A stretch of DNA of 64,000 nucleotides from Nicotiana tabacum (Eukaryota; Streptophyta; Magnoliopsida; Solanales; Solanaceae). This document shows, in pieces, positions 10,701 to 22,990 of this stretch (the stretch's first letter is position 1; each line of letters starts with the position of its first letter). Location: assembly GCF_000715075.1 (NCBI RefSeq), contig NC_134084.1, positions 98,994,411 to 99,058,410 on the forward strand, written 5' to 3'. The position numbers and the translations under genes were made by a program. The notes beneath the pieces are model-generated. The model was not told where the DNA came from and searched no databases. It saw nothing but the letters and a program-made list of their open reading frames with translations.

Positions 10701-11249
10701 AAAAATGTTAAGTTCTGGAAAATGGGACTAATACCATTTTCCATTTTTACCAAATTGGAGCTCGGGGAGGTGATTTTTGGGAGATTTTCAGAGAAAACAA
10801 CGGGATTCGAGGCATTCGGAGGTCGATTTGAGAGACAAAGGCATCGCGAGCTAGAGGATTAGCCGGTTCGAGGTAAGTAATGATTGTAAATACTGTCCTA
10901 AGGGTTTGAAACCCCGGATTATACGTCGTTGTGTTACTTTGAGGTGACTTGCACGCTGGATGACGAGCGTGGGATAGAGCACCGCTGGGGATTGTGACCT
11001 AGTCCATCCCGAACGAATATTTTAATGCATATTTGATAGTTAATTATTTGATATTATTATATTTTTGGGTTGTATGCCATGTTTGGGGCCTTGTGCCGAC
11101 TTGTTGAGACCCTTAGGGACATTTTTACTATCTTTCCTCACTCTATTTATTTGAAAGCATATTCTCAGTCATGTTTTACCTGTTTATTGCTCAAATCTGG
11201 CTTTATCACTATATTCTTAACATGTGAAAATTGTTTTGGCTTGAGTTCC

Positions 11250-11365
11250 CTATTTTACTGAGATAGACCGAGGGTCTGATTGTGAGATTGATGACTGAGA
11301 TAGACTGAGAGTCTGATGGTGAGGTTAATGACTGAGAGAGGCCGAGGGCCTAGTTGTGAGGATTA
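11250..11365 (+). repeat. tandem repeat GACTGAGATAGACCGAGGGTC in LARD-1 LTR
   Basis: Three imperfect copies, about 38 bp each, of a unit containing ACTGAGA, GACCGAGGG and CTGATTGTGAG. It recurs at 18160-18270 in the right LTR. Confidence 0.7.
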
Positions 11366-11371
11366 TATATC

Positions 11372-11705
11372 TATGGATCGGGCTGCACGCCGCAACAATG
11401 TATATATATATGTAGATGGATCGGGCTGCATCGGTGGACAATGTATATATATATGTATATGGATCGGGCTGCACGCCGCAGCGATACTTATATGGATCGG
11501 GCTGCGCGCCGCAACAATATAGCGCTTGGGCTGTAGGAGCCCCTCCAGAGTCTGCACACCCCCAGTGAGCGCAGTCGACTATTTATATGGATCGGGCTGT
11601 GCGCCACAGCGATGCATGGATCGGGCTGCACGCCACAACAGTTACTTTGATTTCAGTTATTGTGAGAGATATACGGATCGGGCTGCACACCGCAGCGGTT
11701 ACTAT
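11372..11705 (+). repeat. ATGGATCGGGCTGCACGCCGC repeat array in LARD-1 left LTR
   Basis: About seven copies of GATCGGGCTGCACGCCGCA separated by spacers of varying length, several of them (TA)n. The right LTR has fewer copies (18280-18550), showing repeat-number change after insertion or during reverse transcription. Confidence 0.85.
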
Positions 11706-12746
11706 ATGGTACCAATTGAGCATGAAGGCTGAGTGCGAGTACTGATTGGTAAGAGTTGAGTCACGAGTGACAGAGAGGCTATCCCGAGAGGCGATAGATA
11801 TATACATGCATATGAGTGGTGTTTTGCCTGAGAGGCCTGTTTATGGACTTATTGATTTCACTCCTCTTAAAATGCGTTTCTATCGAATATGTTGATTTAT
11901 TGACTGTTTTCACTCATCTTTATATTGAGCCTCTGTCGGAAAGTTGCACAAATGTTTTAAAACAACTTTTATTTAAACTGGGGTTTATGAGATGTTCAGA
12001 AATTAATCACTGATTTGACATTGGTTATTTCTACTGAGATTTTCAAGTTATGAAGTGTTTGTGATTACTGTTTTGCCCTCGGGGCTGTTTTATGAACTAT
12101 GCTTTGCCCGTGGGGTTGATTATGACTTTAATCTCTATTATTATTTTAAATGGTATTGAACCCCTACTGAAACTGTTGGAAGATATTTCAAAGATGATTT
12201 TTACTAAAAGTTGGATTTTAAAAGGGAAGATTGACTCGTATTATGATTTGAAAGCTTGTTGTGTTTATTGAACCCACCGTAAATGTGGATTCATTGTTTC
12301 CTACTGCTCAGCCTTTATTTACTCTTATTACTTGTTGGGTTGGAGTACTCACATTACTCCTTGCACCTCGTGTGCAGATTCAGATATATCGGAACCCGGT
12401 AGCGGGTGTTGATAGCTCAGCTGCGGAGTCATCAGAGTTAGCAAGGTGGCTGCATGACGTTCGCAGCACCGCTTCCTTCCCCTCATTGTTGTTACTGTAT
12501 TTGGTACATTTTTAGACTTTTGTGTATTCAGACCTTGATAGTTGCTCATGACTAGTGACACCCCGATGTCGGGCTGGTATTTTATTCTGCACTGTTATTC
12601 CAGGATTTTATTATGAGACATTGTTTAATTTAAAGACTTAAAAATGACTCTTAATGCTTAAAGGGTTAAGGTGAGTGTTGTGTCGGTTGGCCTTGTCTTC
12701 ACGAGAGGCACCATCACGACCGGGCTGGTTTGGGGTCGTGACAAGT

Positions 12747-12758
12747 TGGTATCAGAGC
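12747..12758 (+). other. LARD-1 primer binding site
   Basis: TGGTATCAGAGC, three bases after the left LTR. It fixes the plus-strand orientation. Confidence 0.88.
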
Positions 12759-15700
12759 CTAGGTTATATAGGTCTCACGAGTCATGAGCAGGTTTAGTAG
12801 AGTCTCACAGATCGGTACGGAGACGTCTGTATTTATCCTCGAGAGGCTGCAGAACCTTTAGGAAAACTTCACATTCTTAAATTTTTATCGTGCGTCCTTT
12901 GATTCAGCTTGAAATGTAACTCTTTGAATTCCTTCCACGCGTTCGTGTGCACGCATGAGCGCTCAGTATCAGATATGCCTTTATGGCTTGTGATTCCCTG
13001 ATCGAGGGGCGAGATACGATCTCTGTGTGTTGATTTTGGGCCAGTCTGGAGGACTTGAGGCCGGATTTTTGCGTATAGCTTGAGCACCGAGGTGCTGATT
13101 ATGTGAGCAAGTATTTTTGAACTTATATGTTCGGTAGTGTCCCTATTAGCGGGAGTGATAGCTGGATAACTATGTGATGAGTATGTTAGTAATGCGAGAT
13201 GTATCTATCTTTATTTGAGGTATAACCCCGAGTTATGGGTGTGCAAAGAGTCTTTTCATGTGTCCTAGTTGGGAGTGAAGTAAATTTCATGTTGCGGTAT
13301 GAGTTCAGACTCAGGAAGACTAAGTGACTGCGTAATGGTTATGACGGTGGAAGGTATACATAAATGTTAGTTTAAGGCGAAGAAGGTGGGTTATCTCATG
13401 CGAAGTGTTCTGAGATTGTACGATCCTTATGTGTCTGTTAGATTTGCAAGTGAAGGATACGTGTTGCAACTTAAATTGGGTCGCTTAGTGAGTGGGTGTA
13501 ACTATTGCGAGAGTGTAATGCGAGATTTGCAGAAGAGTTAAAATTCTAGATGATATGTGTTTTCACAAGCTTACAAAAGATTTGAGTTTAATCTCATTAT
13601 GGTATCATGACATCAATAGAGTATAATCGTTATGAGTTATTGAGCGTGTATTGATCTATGGCTTCGAGCCAAGTGGAGGAGTCCGCTATTGAATAGTTGA
13701 TTGCACGGTTATGTGCTCTAATGGTTCCAGTTCGAGGCGTATTTGTAAATCAGTTATGGCTCGAGTAAAGGAAATTTCAATAAAGGCTATGTTATGCTTT
13801 ATGGGTGTACGAGAATCGGGGAATGACTTGAGTTGTGGTTGGTAACGAATGTTCGGTGTATAGAGCAGGAAGTTGCTTGGTTATATTGGAATGAGGTCAC
13901 ATTCTACAGTGTCGGAGTGCAAATGAAGCACAGGTTGTTCGGTTCGTTTAATCAATCTATCTGCGATTTGAGTAGAGTGGATGCCTCTAGAGAATGGTCC
14001 TATTGTGTTCAAAATTTTACATGCAATAATTGGAGGCTTTCAAGTTGTACTTATGGATAGAAACTGAGTTTTCCTTGGAAGATGTCAAGACTTGTGGTGT
14101 TTTCCATATTAATTGTGGGATTCTATGTATCAGTATCAGGAGGTAACGGATTTAGATCCGCAGGAAGTTCTTCAGAGCGAAGTATTTCGAATGTGGTGCT
14201 TTTGGGAATATTTAAGAGAGAATATCAAGTCGAAGATGAATCAGAAGGAAATTTAGATAGATGGGGTAGCTTGATAGTAGACCGAATCGGTATGGTAAGG
14301 ATATGATTAATTTCTGGTGTGTGTTCGAGGTAATAAGTTCTTTTAGGTATTTTGCGGCGATGCTCTTAGGTTTTGATGGCTTGCTTAGCTTGATTGAGTT
14401 AGAAGGATTCAGTCCTGACAGGTCTGATTTGTGCAAAGGGAACTCGGAGAGTTCTTGATGGTTTTACCGTGGTTTGGAGATGTATATTTTCTATGGGAAT
14501 GCGTACCATGGGATGTATAGTGATTTTCTTCTAGATAGAACCAATGGAAACTTCTTGATTGGTTGAGTACGTAGATGTTTGTGGCTCGGAAGGGATATGA
14601 ATTTCTCGCGGTTATCTTAGAGTGGTACGGTTTATACGGTATGTTGGGTAAGACTAAGATTTTCATGTGTAAGGTCACAGTTCAGATTTGAATAGAAGGT
14701 CATAAATTCTTAGGGCTGCGAGCAGTTTCAGATAATTAGAGAAATGAACTTCAGATGATTTGAGAAGGGATCTACAGATGATTAAGGAAATGGTAATGCT
14801 AATTGAGGTGGTTTGACGAGGGTATATGTTCCAGAAAGAGTCAATGTGATTGAGTTGATGGTACTTCGGTAGTATTGCAACACTTCTCGTCAGGTTAGTT
14901 GCTGATATTCGAGTTTGCTTGGCAACACCGAAGAATCTTAGAGTATCTCTCGTGGGGTGATTAGGTACTAGAGGTGAGTTATATATGAGAGTGGCGGAAT
15001 TGGGATCAGATATGGTAATTCATGTGTTTTATGGACTTTGAGATTGGGAGTTCTCATATATAGGTTAGCTTGTGGTTGTGGATGGCAAAATGTGGGTAAG
15101 TTAGTCAGATATTAGTATGTGCTATGATTCAGTCATTGTGGACCTTCGAAGGATTATTTATCTGTTGTGTGTAACTGGAGTTAATGTATGGTCCATTGGT
15201 AGACCTATATGGGATATGTGTCCGTCATCGAGACGGTTTTGTTGACTTCAAGTTGCTGTTGGCGAAGGATGTGTGGCTTTGGTTGTTTTGAGCTATTAGC
15301 AATTATGGGGATCTATGCGTTACCTTTCTATGTTGTGAGACGATACGATCTGTTGGTTATAGGCACCTATAGTGCGGTTCTATCGGAGTTTCATAATGGA
15401 AGTCGAGCAGGAAGAGTAATTTGGTGTTGCTCGGGGAACGACGTATCGGTTATGTCCTATCGGGTGTGCGTGGTGTATGTTATTTGCTTCACCGTGAGTA
15501 TGATGAATTGCTTTTGTTCCAGATATCAAATTGTGCGTGGTTGTCAATTTCGAGCATAGTGACTTAAGGTGGTTCCACGTAGAGCAGTGTTTAAATAAGG
15601 TCGCGCATTGCAGTGAATATATGTGGAGGTATGACCTTGCAGGTTAGATTCGTGTGTTATGTTCCTGTGTTGTGAGACGGGTTCTCAGTCTTGTGTTGTG

Positions 15701-16418
15701 GTGGTACTAGTGAACTTGAGGTTCAGCTCTTTCATTTGAGTCATTTTCATGATTTGAGTATGTTCGGATTGTTGCATATTGATGCGTGTATTGTGCAAGT
15801 TGTGGCTTAGGTTTGTATAGATGCGTCATGTCACCAGAGTAATGTGCTGGTTTAGAGGAGATCGTTGGGGATCATTAATAAATACAAATGGATTCGATTT
15901 CAACATGTTTGATGGGTAAATATCGAGGTTCGGTTCAGAAATTTGCTATGGTCCTTGCCAAAGGAGAAGTAACCTTATGGATGACTGATCTGAGATATGG
16001 TTATGATTTATTGCGTGTTTCATTTATCATTGGTAGTATATGGAAGTGTTGGAATGAAACTTTAGTTGATAAGAGGTTTCTACAGGTATTCGGGTGTTGT
16101 GTGCAATTGCTGTGAATGGAAGTTATCGCTAATGTGTTTGAGTTACGTGGTATATCGGATAATTGCACTTGAGGTTGCAAGCATGGGTTACTTCAGCTAG
16201 GTCGGGTCTATTCAAAGTATAGGTGTAAGGTTTTGATCGTATTGATGTTTTCAGAAGTGAAAATGTGGTTCTATGGCTTATGGGCTAGATTGGATTGTGT
16301 AATTTTAGTTAAACGGTGTTATCAGACCTATATGAGATAGGGTGACGTGGGATCACCCCCGTTTATATGGATGGTAAGGTTATTCAGCGATTGGTAGGCT
16401 TTTAGAACAGCTCTGGGT

Positions 16419-16436
16419 ACGTTCGAGGACGAACGT
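16419..16436 (+). other. hairpin upstream of LARD-1 polypurine tract
   Basis: A perfect inverted repeat with 7-bp arms and an AGGA loop: ACGTTCG-AGGA-CGAACGT. It ends 20 bases before the right LTR. An equivalent hairpin with one compensatory base-pair change precedes the PPT of LARD-2. Confidence 0.6.
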
Positions 16437-16441
16437 GTGTT

Positions 16442-16455
16442 AAAGTGGGGGAGGA
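16442..16455 (+). other. LARD-1 polypurine tract
   Basis: AAAGTGGGGGAGGA, immediately before the right LTR's TGTAACG. Confidence 0.85.
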
Positions 16456-19386
16456 TGTAACGACCCGACCGGTCGTTTTGAACTTTTGCACTTTGATCGC
16501 CAGTTCCCGGGCATGACTTGCCCCGCGTAACATATTATGATTGATGTAGATTGTTGGTTTTGGTTTTCAGGAAAAATCGGAATGAGTTTGAAGGAACAGT
16601 CTCAGTTGAAAGCTTTGAATTTGAAAGGTTTGACTAAGAGTTGACTTATTTGTATATGAGCTCAAATCGGAAATTATATGATTTGGATAGCTTCGTTGGG
16701 TGATTTATGACTTAGGAGCGCGATCGGAATGCATTTTGGAAGTCTGTGGAAGGATTTGACTTGAATTGACAAAGTAAATATTTTGGCGAATTCCGATTGA
16801 TAGGTGAGATTTTGATCCGAGGGTCGGAATAGAATTCCGAGAGTTGATGTAGCTTCGTTATGTCATTTGTGATGTGTGTGCAAAATTTCATGTCATTTGG
16901 ACGTCGTTTGGTCGACTTTTTGATCGAATTCGGATTTCAGAAGTTTTGGAATTCTTAGGCTTGAATCCGAGGGTGATTTGATGTTTTGATGTTGTTTTGA
17001 GTGTTTCGAAGGTTGTAACAAGTTTGAATTATTTTATGGGGTGTGTTGGCATGTTTGGTCGGGGTCCCATGAGTCTCGGATAAGTTTTGGAAGAGTTTTT
17101 AGAAGATTTTGCCGTTTTGAGCATAAGCATGTAATGATCCAAAGATCCATTTTAGTTCTAGAGATCGAAATTTGATTTCGAGACTTCCGAAAGATAATGA
17201 ATTATAGGACTGAACTGGAAAGTTTGGTCTAATTTCATCAAGTCACGGTTGGGTTTTTGACACGGAACATGAGTTAATTGTTTAACGAGCGAAATGGGTA
17301 TTGAACTGAGCAAATGAGCTCCGAATTGAGTTTTGACTAAAAGTCTATGTTCATATTATTATTTATGACTCATAGGAACAAGAATCATCAAATTCCGAGT
17401 TCGTATGATGGAGTTAGAGCCTTTTTAGTGAAAAGAAAAGCTGCTGCAATTTTTCTGGGCAGTTTCTGCATTTTTCGCACGTGTGAACAGTGACCGCACC
17501 TGCGTGAACAGTACCGTGTACAGTACCCCGTGAACAGTACCCCATGAACAGTACCCCGTGAACAGTGTGAACAGTACCGGACAGAATGTTAAGTATTGGA
17601 AAATAGGACGAATCCCATTTTCCAATGTTAAGTTCTGGAAAATGGGATTCATTTTTACCAAATTGGAGCTCGGGGAGGTGATTTTCGGGAGATTTTCAGA
17701 GAAAACAACGGGATTTGAGGCATTTGGAGGTCGATTTGAGAGACAAAGGCACCGCGAGCTAGAGGATTAGCCGGTTCGAGGTAAGTAATGATTGTAATAC
17801 TATCCTGAGGGTTTGAAACCCCAGATTATACGTCGTTGTGTTATTTTGAGGTGACTTGCACGCTGGATGACGAGCGTGGGGTAGAGCACCGCTGGGGATT
17901 GTGACCTAGTCCATCCCGAACGAATATTTTAATGCGTATTTGATAGTTAATTGTTTGACATTATTATATTTTTGGGTTGTATGCCATGTTTGGGGCCTTG
18001 TGCCGACTTGTTGAGACCCTTAGGGGCATTTTTACTATCTTTCCTCACTCTATTTGTTTGAAAGCATATTCTCAATCATGTTTTACCTGTTTACTGCTCA
18101 AATTTGGCTTTATCACTATATTCTTAACATGTGGAAATTGTTTTGGGTTGAGTTCCCTATTTTACTGAGATAGACCGAGGGTCTGATTGTGAGATTGATG
18201 ACTGAGATAGACTGAGAGTCTGATGGTGAGGTTAATGACTGAGAGAGGCCGAGGGCCTAGTTGTGAGGATTATATATCTATGGATCGGGCTGCACGCCGC
18301 AACAATGTATATATATATATATATGTATATATATATGTATATGGATCGGGCTGCACGCCGCAGCAATATAGCGCTTGGGCTGTAGGAGCCCCTCCGGAGT
18401 CTGCACACCCCCAGTGAGCGCAGTTGACTATTTATATGGATCGGGCTGTGCGCCATAGTGATGCATGGATAGGGCTGCACGCCGCAACAATTACTTTGAT
18501 TTCAGTTATTGTGAGAGATATACGGATCGGGCTGCACGCCGCAGCTGTTACTATATGGTACCAATTGAGCATGAATGCTGAGTGCGAGCACTGATTGGTA
18601 AGAGTTGAGTCACGAGTGATAGAGAGGCTATCCCGAGGGGTGATAGATATATACATGCATATGAGTGGTGTTTTGCCTGAGATTTTCAAGTTATGAAGTG
18701 TTTGTGATTACTATTTTGCCCGAGGGGCTATTTTACGAACTATGCTTTGCCCGAGGGGTTGATTATGACTTTAATCTCTATTATTATTTTAAATGATATT
18801 GAACCCCTACTGAAATTGTTGGAAGGTATTTCAAAGATGATTTTTACTAAAAGCTGGATTTTAAAAGGGAAGATTGACTCGTATTATGATTTGAAAGCCT
18901 GTTGTGTTTATTGAACCCACCGTAAATGTGGATTCATTGTTTCCTACTGCTCAGCCTTTATTTACTCTTATTACTTGTTGGGTTGGAGTACTCACATTAC
19001 TCCTTGCACCTCGTGTGCAGATTCAGGTATATCAGAACCCGGTAGTGGGTGTTGATAGCTCAGCTGCGGAGTCATCAGAGTTAGCAAGGTGGTTGCATGA
19101 CGTTCGCAACACCGCTTCCTTCCCCTCATTGTTGTTACTGTATTTGGTACATTTTTAGACTTTTGTGTATTCTGACCTTGATAGTTGCTCATGACTAGTG
19201 TCACCCCGATGTCGGGCTGGTATTTTATTCCACACTGTTATTCCAGGATTTTATTATGAAACATTGTTTAATTTAAAGACTTAAAAATGACTCTTAATGC
19301 TTAAAGGGTTAAGGTGAGTGTTGTGTCAGCTGGCCTTGTCTTCACGAGAGGCACCATCACGACCGGGCCGGTTTGGGGTCGTGACA
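16456..19386 (+). repeat. LARD-1 right LTR
   Basis: A 2931-bp LTR beginning TGTAACGACCCGACC and ending GGTCGTGACA, closely similar to 9543-12743. It lacks the 206 bp between two CTGAGA hexamers (11828 and 12034 in the left copy). A (TA)n run sits at about 18307-18340. Confidence 0.92.
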
Positions 19387-19869
19387 TTTATTATAAGGAT
19401 TGACTAGAAAGGCCTGAAGTTCCTTATGGAGCAGAAATTGCACACTAACTCTCAACTGTTATGGTTAACAAAGTTGATGCCTTTTGACTACTCTATAGAA
19501 TACAAGAAGAGAGTGGAGCCTAAGGTAGTTGATGCTCTTTCAAGGGTCACTGGTGCTGAACTATTAACATTAATGCTATCACCTTATGACATTGATTTGT
19601 TCCAAAACTTACTATCTAGTTGGGATTCAGATTCTGAGCTTCATCAACTTGTTGAAGAACTTCAACATAACCCTGCTGCTCATAAATAATTCACCTGGAC
19701 TCAAGTCCAACTAAGGAGGAAGGGAAAACTGGTGATTGGGAAAGTACCAAAACTAAGAAAGGCAATCATGACAACTTGCCATGCTAGTCCTCAAGGGGGT
19801 CACTCAGGGTTTTAAGCTACATTAAGGAGGTTGGTGACATTGCTTTAGTGGAAGAATATGAGGAAGGAC
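19387..19869 (+). pseudogene. chromovirus RNase H end and start of integrase
   Basis: This continues the frame broken at 9542: after the TTTAT duplication the translation resumes with KGLKFLMEQKLHT, LWLTKLMPFDYSIEYKK and VVDALSRVTGAE, the end of RNase H. It then enters integrase, with CHASPQGGHSGF holding the two His of the HHCC finger. In-frame stops near 19406, 19687 and 19814 stand where Gln or similar is expected. The sequence is interrupted at 19869 in WKNMRKD by the Tat-like element and resumes at 44001. Confidence 0.87.
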
Positions 19870-21189
19870 TGTCACACCTCCTTTTCCTATACCCTTTACG
19901 GGTATAGGGGAGTTTTTTCCAATTTAAGTGACAATCGAAATGAGATTATTTATTTAATGTTCAGAGTCGCCACTTGGGATAATTTATGGTGTCCCAAGTC
20001 ACCGGTTTGAATCCCGAATCGAGGAAAGATTGACCCTATTTTATAGTCCGCGAACACAAAAATCTGGGTAAGGAATTCTGTTAACCCGAGAGAAGGTGTT
20101 AGGCATTCCCGGGTTCCGTGGTTCTAACATGGTCGCTCAACTATTATTATTGGCCTAATTATCTGATTTAATTACACATTTTAAACCTATGTGCCCTTTT
20201 AACTTTCTAACTGCTTTTAATACTTTTGGAAAAATTTCAGGTTATTTAAAACACATCGTAAGCCACACTACATGAAATGCACCCGTGATTTACAACATAT
20301 TTTATTATTATTAACATTCAAAATTATGGTAGGGTCACATGAAATGCGCACCCGAATTTGGATTTGTGCATCATGACTATGTCACGGGAACCGTACCCAT
20401 AATCACGATGATTACTTATGTGCCGAAAAGTTTGCCTACTCGAGTTTAATGGCCTAAACATGCTCCTAACGATTAAATTGATAAAAACAAATAAACGAAT
20501 GACAAAATTTATCCAAGAGCTCAAATCATTTTAATTTCAGTTTTTGCCATGATCAATTTATCTTAAGAAACTCAAATCTTTTTTTAAAAAAAAAAAAAAT
20601 TCCAAACCCTCACTACCCATAAAGGTCTTAACATGAATGCAACTAATCCATAGTCAATACATTATAAACAACAGAATCTCAAATAAAAGTTATTAATTAA
20701 ATAGCAAGATCTTAAACAATATCCAACAAAGCAAAAAGGGATCTAAAAGTCAAAGAGATAAGAAATGACCTCGGAGTAAACTATCTTTGAATCTGAAAAT
20801 ATTTTATTACCGAAAACCTTGGACGGCGATGGAATCACGAATTGGACCGCGACCGAAAACCCGATGGATCCTTATTTGACTAGGAAATCTCGAACCCCAA
20901 CTCAGAAACTTCAGCTAAACATTATTAGAAAGGAACTAGGTTTTGGTTTTCATTGAATTTTAGCGTGAGTTCGGATTGAAGTGGCGGCTGACTTAGGAAA
21001 ATTACAATATTGATTCTTTGATTTTGTTTGAAGTTTCTCAATCCATTTCTAAGAATTTTTTGAAATTCAAAAAGGTTGCATAGATTTTGCAGCGATGGAT
21101 TTTTGCTCAAATGTTGATGTAGATGGAAAGACACCGTCTTTGTTTTCTTCTTTTCCCTTTTTGTCCATTTTTTTTGCGTTCTTTTTTAT
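19870..21189 (-). repeat. Tat-1 3' LTR, R/U5-side part
   Basis: Matches 41993-43321 of the right LTR in the same orientation (TGTCACACCTCCTTTTCC at its start as written). The match stops near 21189. The remaining U3 part is found inverted at 23649-24194. Confidence 0.88.
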
Positions 21190-21800
21190 TTATAAACTCA
21201 TAAGTTTTCTTTGTTTGAAATAGGGACGAAAATTGTGTCCAAATCAAAGCTTGGAAGTTTGAATCTTTTTTCAAGTGTCGTGCTCAAATGTTGTCAGCAC
21301 AAAGGCGGTTTGAGAAGGGGAAAGAAAAATTTGTTCGATCTGCAGGAACCCTACATGAGGAAAGGCATGGTTCAGGGGCAAGGAATTTTGTTCATTTTAC
21401 CGAGATCTTCCAGGAAGAAAGCATGGCTCATGTAAGTTCATTCTCGGCTTTTCAGGACCCTCCTGGATAATGGGATTAATTTAAAGTTCTCAGAACCCTC
21501 CTAGATAATGGGATCTAGTTTTAAGTTTTTAAGACCTTCATAGATAATAAGATTTAGCGTAAGTTTTACCTTTAGGAAATAGAATTTAGCTTTGAAGTTG
21601 TCACTCTTAAGATGAGATTTAATTTTAAATTTTTAGAACCCTCCTGGATAATGGTATTTAACTTTTAAATTCTTAGAGCTTTTGGGTACCATGATTCGAT
21701 TAACACTCACAGATGTTCCCAAAATCAAACTGGGGCAAAAAAATTTCTTTTGTTTTGTCTGTTTTGTTGTAATCAGATTCAAAGGAAAAGTAGTTTCAAG
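21190..21800 (+). other. Tat-1 3' region, non-coding
   Basis: It holds several imperfect repeats of CCTCCTGGATAATGGGAT (21466-21660) and no credible gene. By the inversion model it belongs to the 3' untranslated region of the element and is now flipped to the plus strand. Confidence 0.5.
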
Positions 21801-21809
21801 AAGAGGACA

Positions 21810-22990
21810 ATTCGGGTTCAACAATCAGGCGCCCACCTGGAGAACAAGGGAAGACGACACAAATTCAATGGAAAGCAAGTCAAGCTCAACAATCAGGCGC
21901 CCACCTGGAGAAAAGGGGAAAATGGTTCAAGCTTCAAGGGAAAACAGTTTCAAGTAACAAGAGGAGATGGGTCAAGTTCAGTAATGAGACGCCCACCTGG
22001 AGAGCACGGGAGAACAACTCAAGTTTCAAAGGAAGACAATGCAAGTTCAGCAATCAGGCGCCCACCTGGAGAGCAAGGAAAAATGGTGCAAGTTTCTAAG
22101 GAAAACAGTTCCAAGTAGCAGGAGAAGATAGGTTTGAGTGTCTGCAATCAGGAGCCTACATGGAGAACAAGGGAAAACAATTCAAGTTTCAGAGGAAAGA
22201 AATACAATTCAAATGTTGGTAATCAGGCACCCACCTGGAGAACAAAGGGAAAACAGCAATGTTCAAAGGAAGACGGTTCAAGTTTAGTAATCAGGAGCCC
22301 ACCTGGAGAACGAGGAAAAACAAGTCAAGTTTTGAGGGAAAACCAGTGCAAGTGCTGGGAATCAGGCATCCACCTGGAGAACAAGGATAAGTAGTTCAAG
22401 TCTCAAGGAAAAACAGTGCAAGTGTTGGAAATCAAGCACCCACCTGGAGAACAAGGAGAAGCGATTCAAGTCTCAAGGAAAAATAGTAAAGTTTAGGAAT
22501 TTAGGCGCCCACCTGGAGAGCAAGGGAATACAGTTAAAGTTTTGGCAATCAGGTGCCCACCTGGAGAGCAAGGGAATACAGTTAAAGTTTTGGCAATCAG
22601 GCGCCCACTTGGAGAGCAATGGAATATAGTTAAAGTTTTGGCAATCAGGCGCCCACCTGGAGAGCAAGGGAATACATTTCAAGTTTTGGCAATTAGGCAC
22701 CTACCTGGAGAACAAGGAAAGCGGTTCAAGTTTTGGCAATCAGGCGCCCACCTGGAGAGCAAGGGAATACAGTTAAAGTTTTGGCAATCAGGCACCCACT
22801 TGGAGAGCAAGGGAATACAGTTAAAGTTTTGGCAATCAGGCACCCGCCTGGAGAGCAAGGGAATACAGTTCAAGTTTCAAAGGAAGACAACACAGTTTCA
22901 AGGGAAATAGTTTAAGGTAACAAAGGGAATACAATACAGTTCAAATATTGGCAATCAGGCGCCACCTGGGGAATAAGGGAATTCACTTCG
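21810..22990 (+). repeat. 48-bp minisatellite (GGCGCCCACCTGGAGAGCAAGG) of Tat 3' UTR
   Basis: More than twenty units with CAATCAGGCGCCCACCTGGA as the conserved core. In the most regular part (22500-22880) the period is 48 bp; for example CAATCAGG starts at 22546 and 22594. Earlier units are longer and more varied. Because 48 is a multiple of three, both strands give long pseudo-frames of 16-residue repeats. Tandem arrays in this position are typical of Tat/Ogre 3' UTRs. Confidence 0.92.

Larger units (their letters stand above)
9543..12743 (+). repeat. LARD-1 left LTR
   Basis: A 3201-bp LTR. It starts TATAACAACCCGACC (TGTAACG in the right copy, so the first dinucleotide has mutated) and ends GGGTCGTGACA. 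It carries internal short-repeat arrays and a 206-bp block (11834-12039) absent from the right LTR. Confidence 0.92.
12744..16455 (+). other. LARD-1 interior, no recognisable coding sequence
   Basis: A 3.7-kb region between PBS and PPT. Its longest frame is 116 codons (15209-15559), Cys- and Val-rich with no family resemblance I can see, and is probably chance. No retroviral motifs (DTG, YxDD, DDE, CCHC) appear in any frame I read. This region may be scrambled pol or captured sequence. Confidence 0.7.
9543..19386 (+). mobile_element. LARD-like long-LTR retroelement 1 (no coding capacity seen)
   Basis: A 9844-bp element with two long LTRs (9543-12743 and 16456-19386), a primer binding site after the left LTR, a polypurine tract before the right LTR and a 5-bp target duplication TTTAT (9538-9542 and 19387-19391). 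The 3.7-kb interior encodes no recognisable gag or pol, which fits a large retrotransposon derivative that would be mobilised in trans. The long LTR with a TGTAACGACCCGACC start resembles Tekay/Del-group elements of Solanaceae; that link is inference. Confidence 0.92.

Noticed and set aside
15209..15559. 116-codon frame in the LARD-1 interior
   Set aside because: No motif, no conserved start context, and isolated in stop-rich DNA; likely chance.
22542..22910. Long open frames on both strands with 16-residue repeats
   Set aside because: The 48-bp minisatellite has a period divisible by three, so open frames arise automatically in several frames; no start context or family supports a protein.
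21810..22990. Regularly spaced repeats resembling a CRISPR array
   Set aside because: Units are degenerate, spacers are also repetitive, and the setting is a plant retrotransposon 3' UTR.
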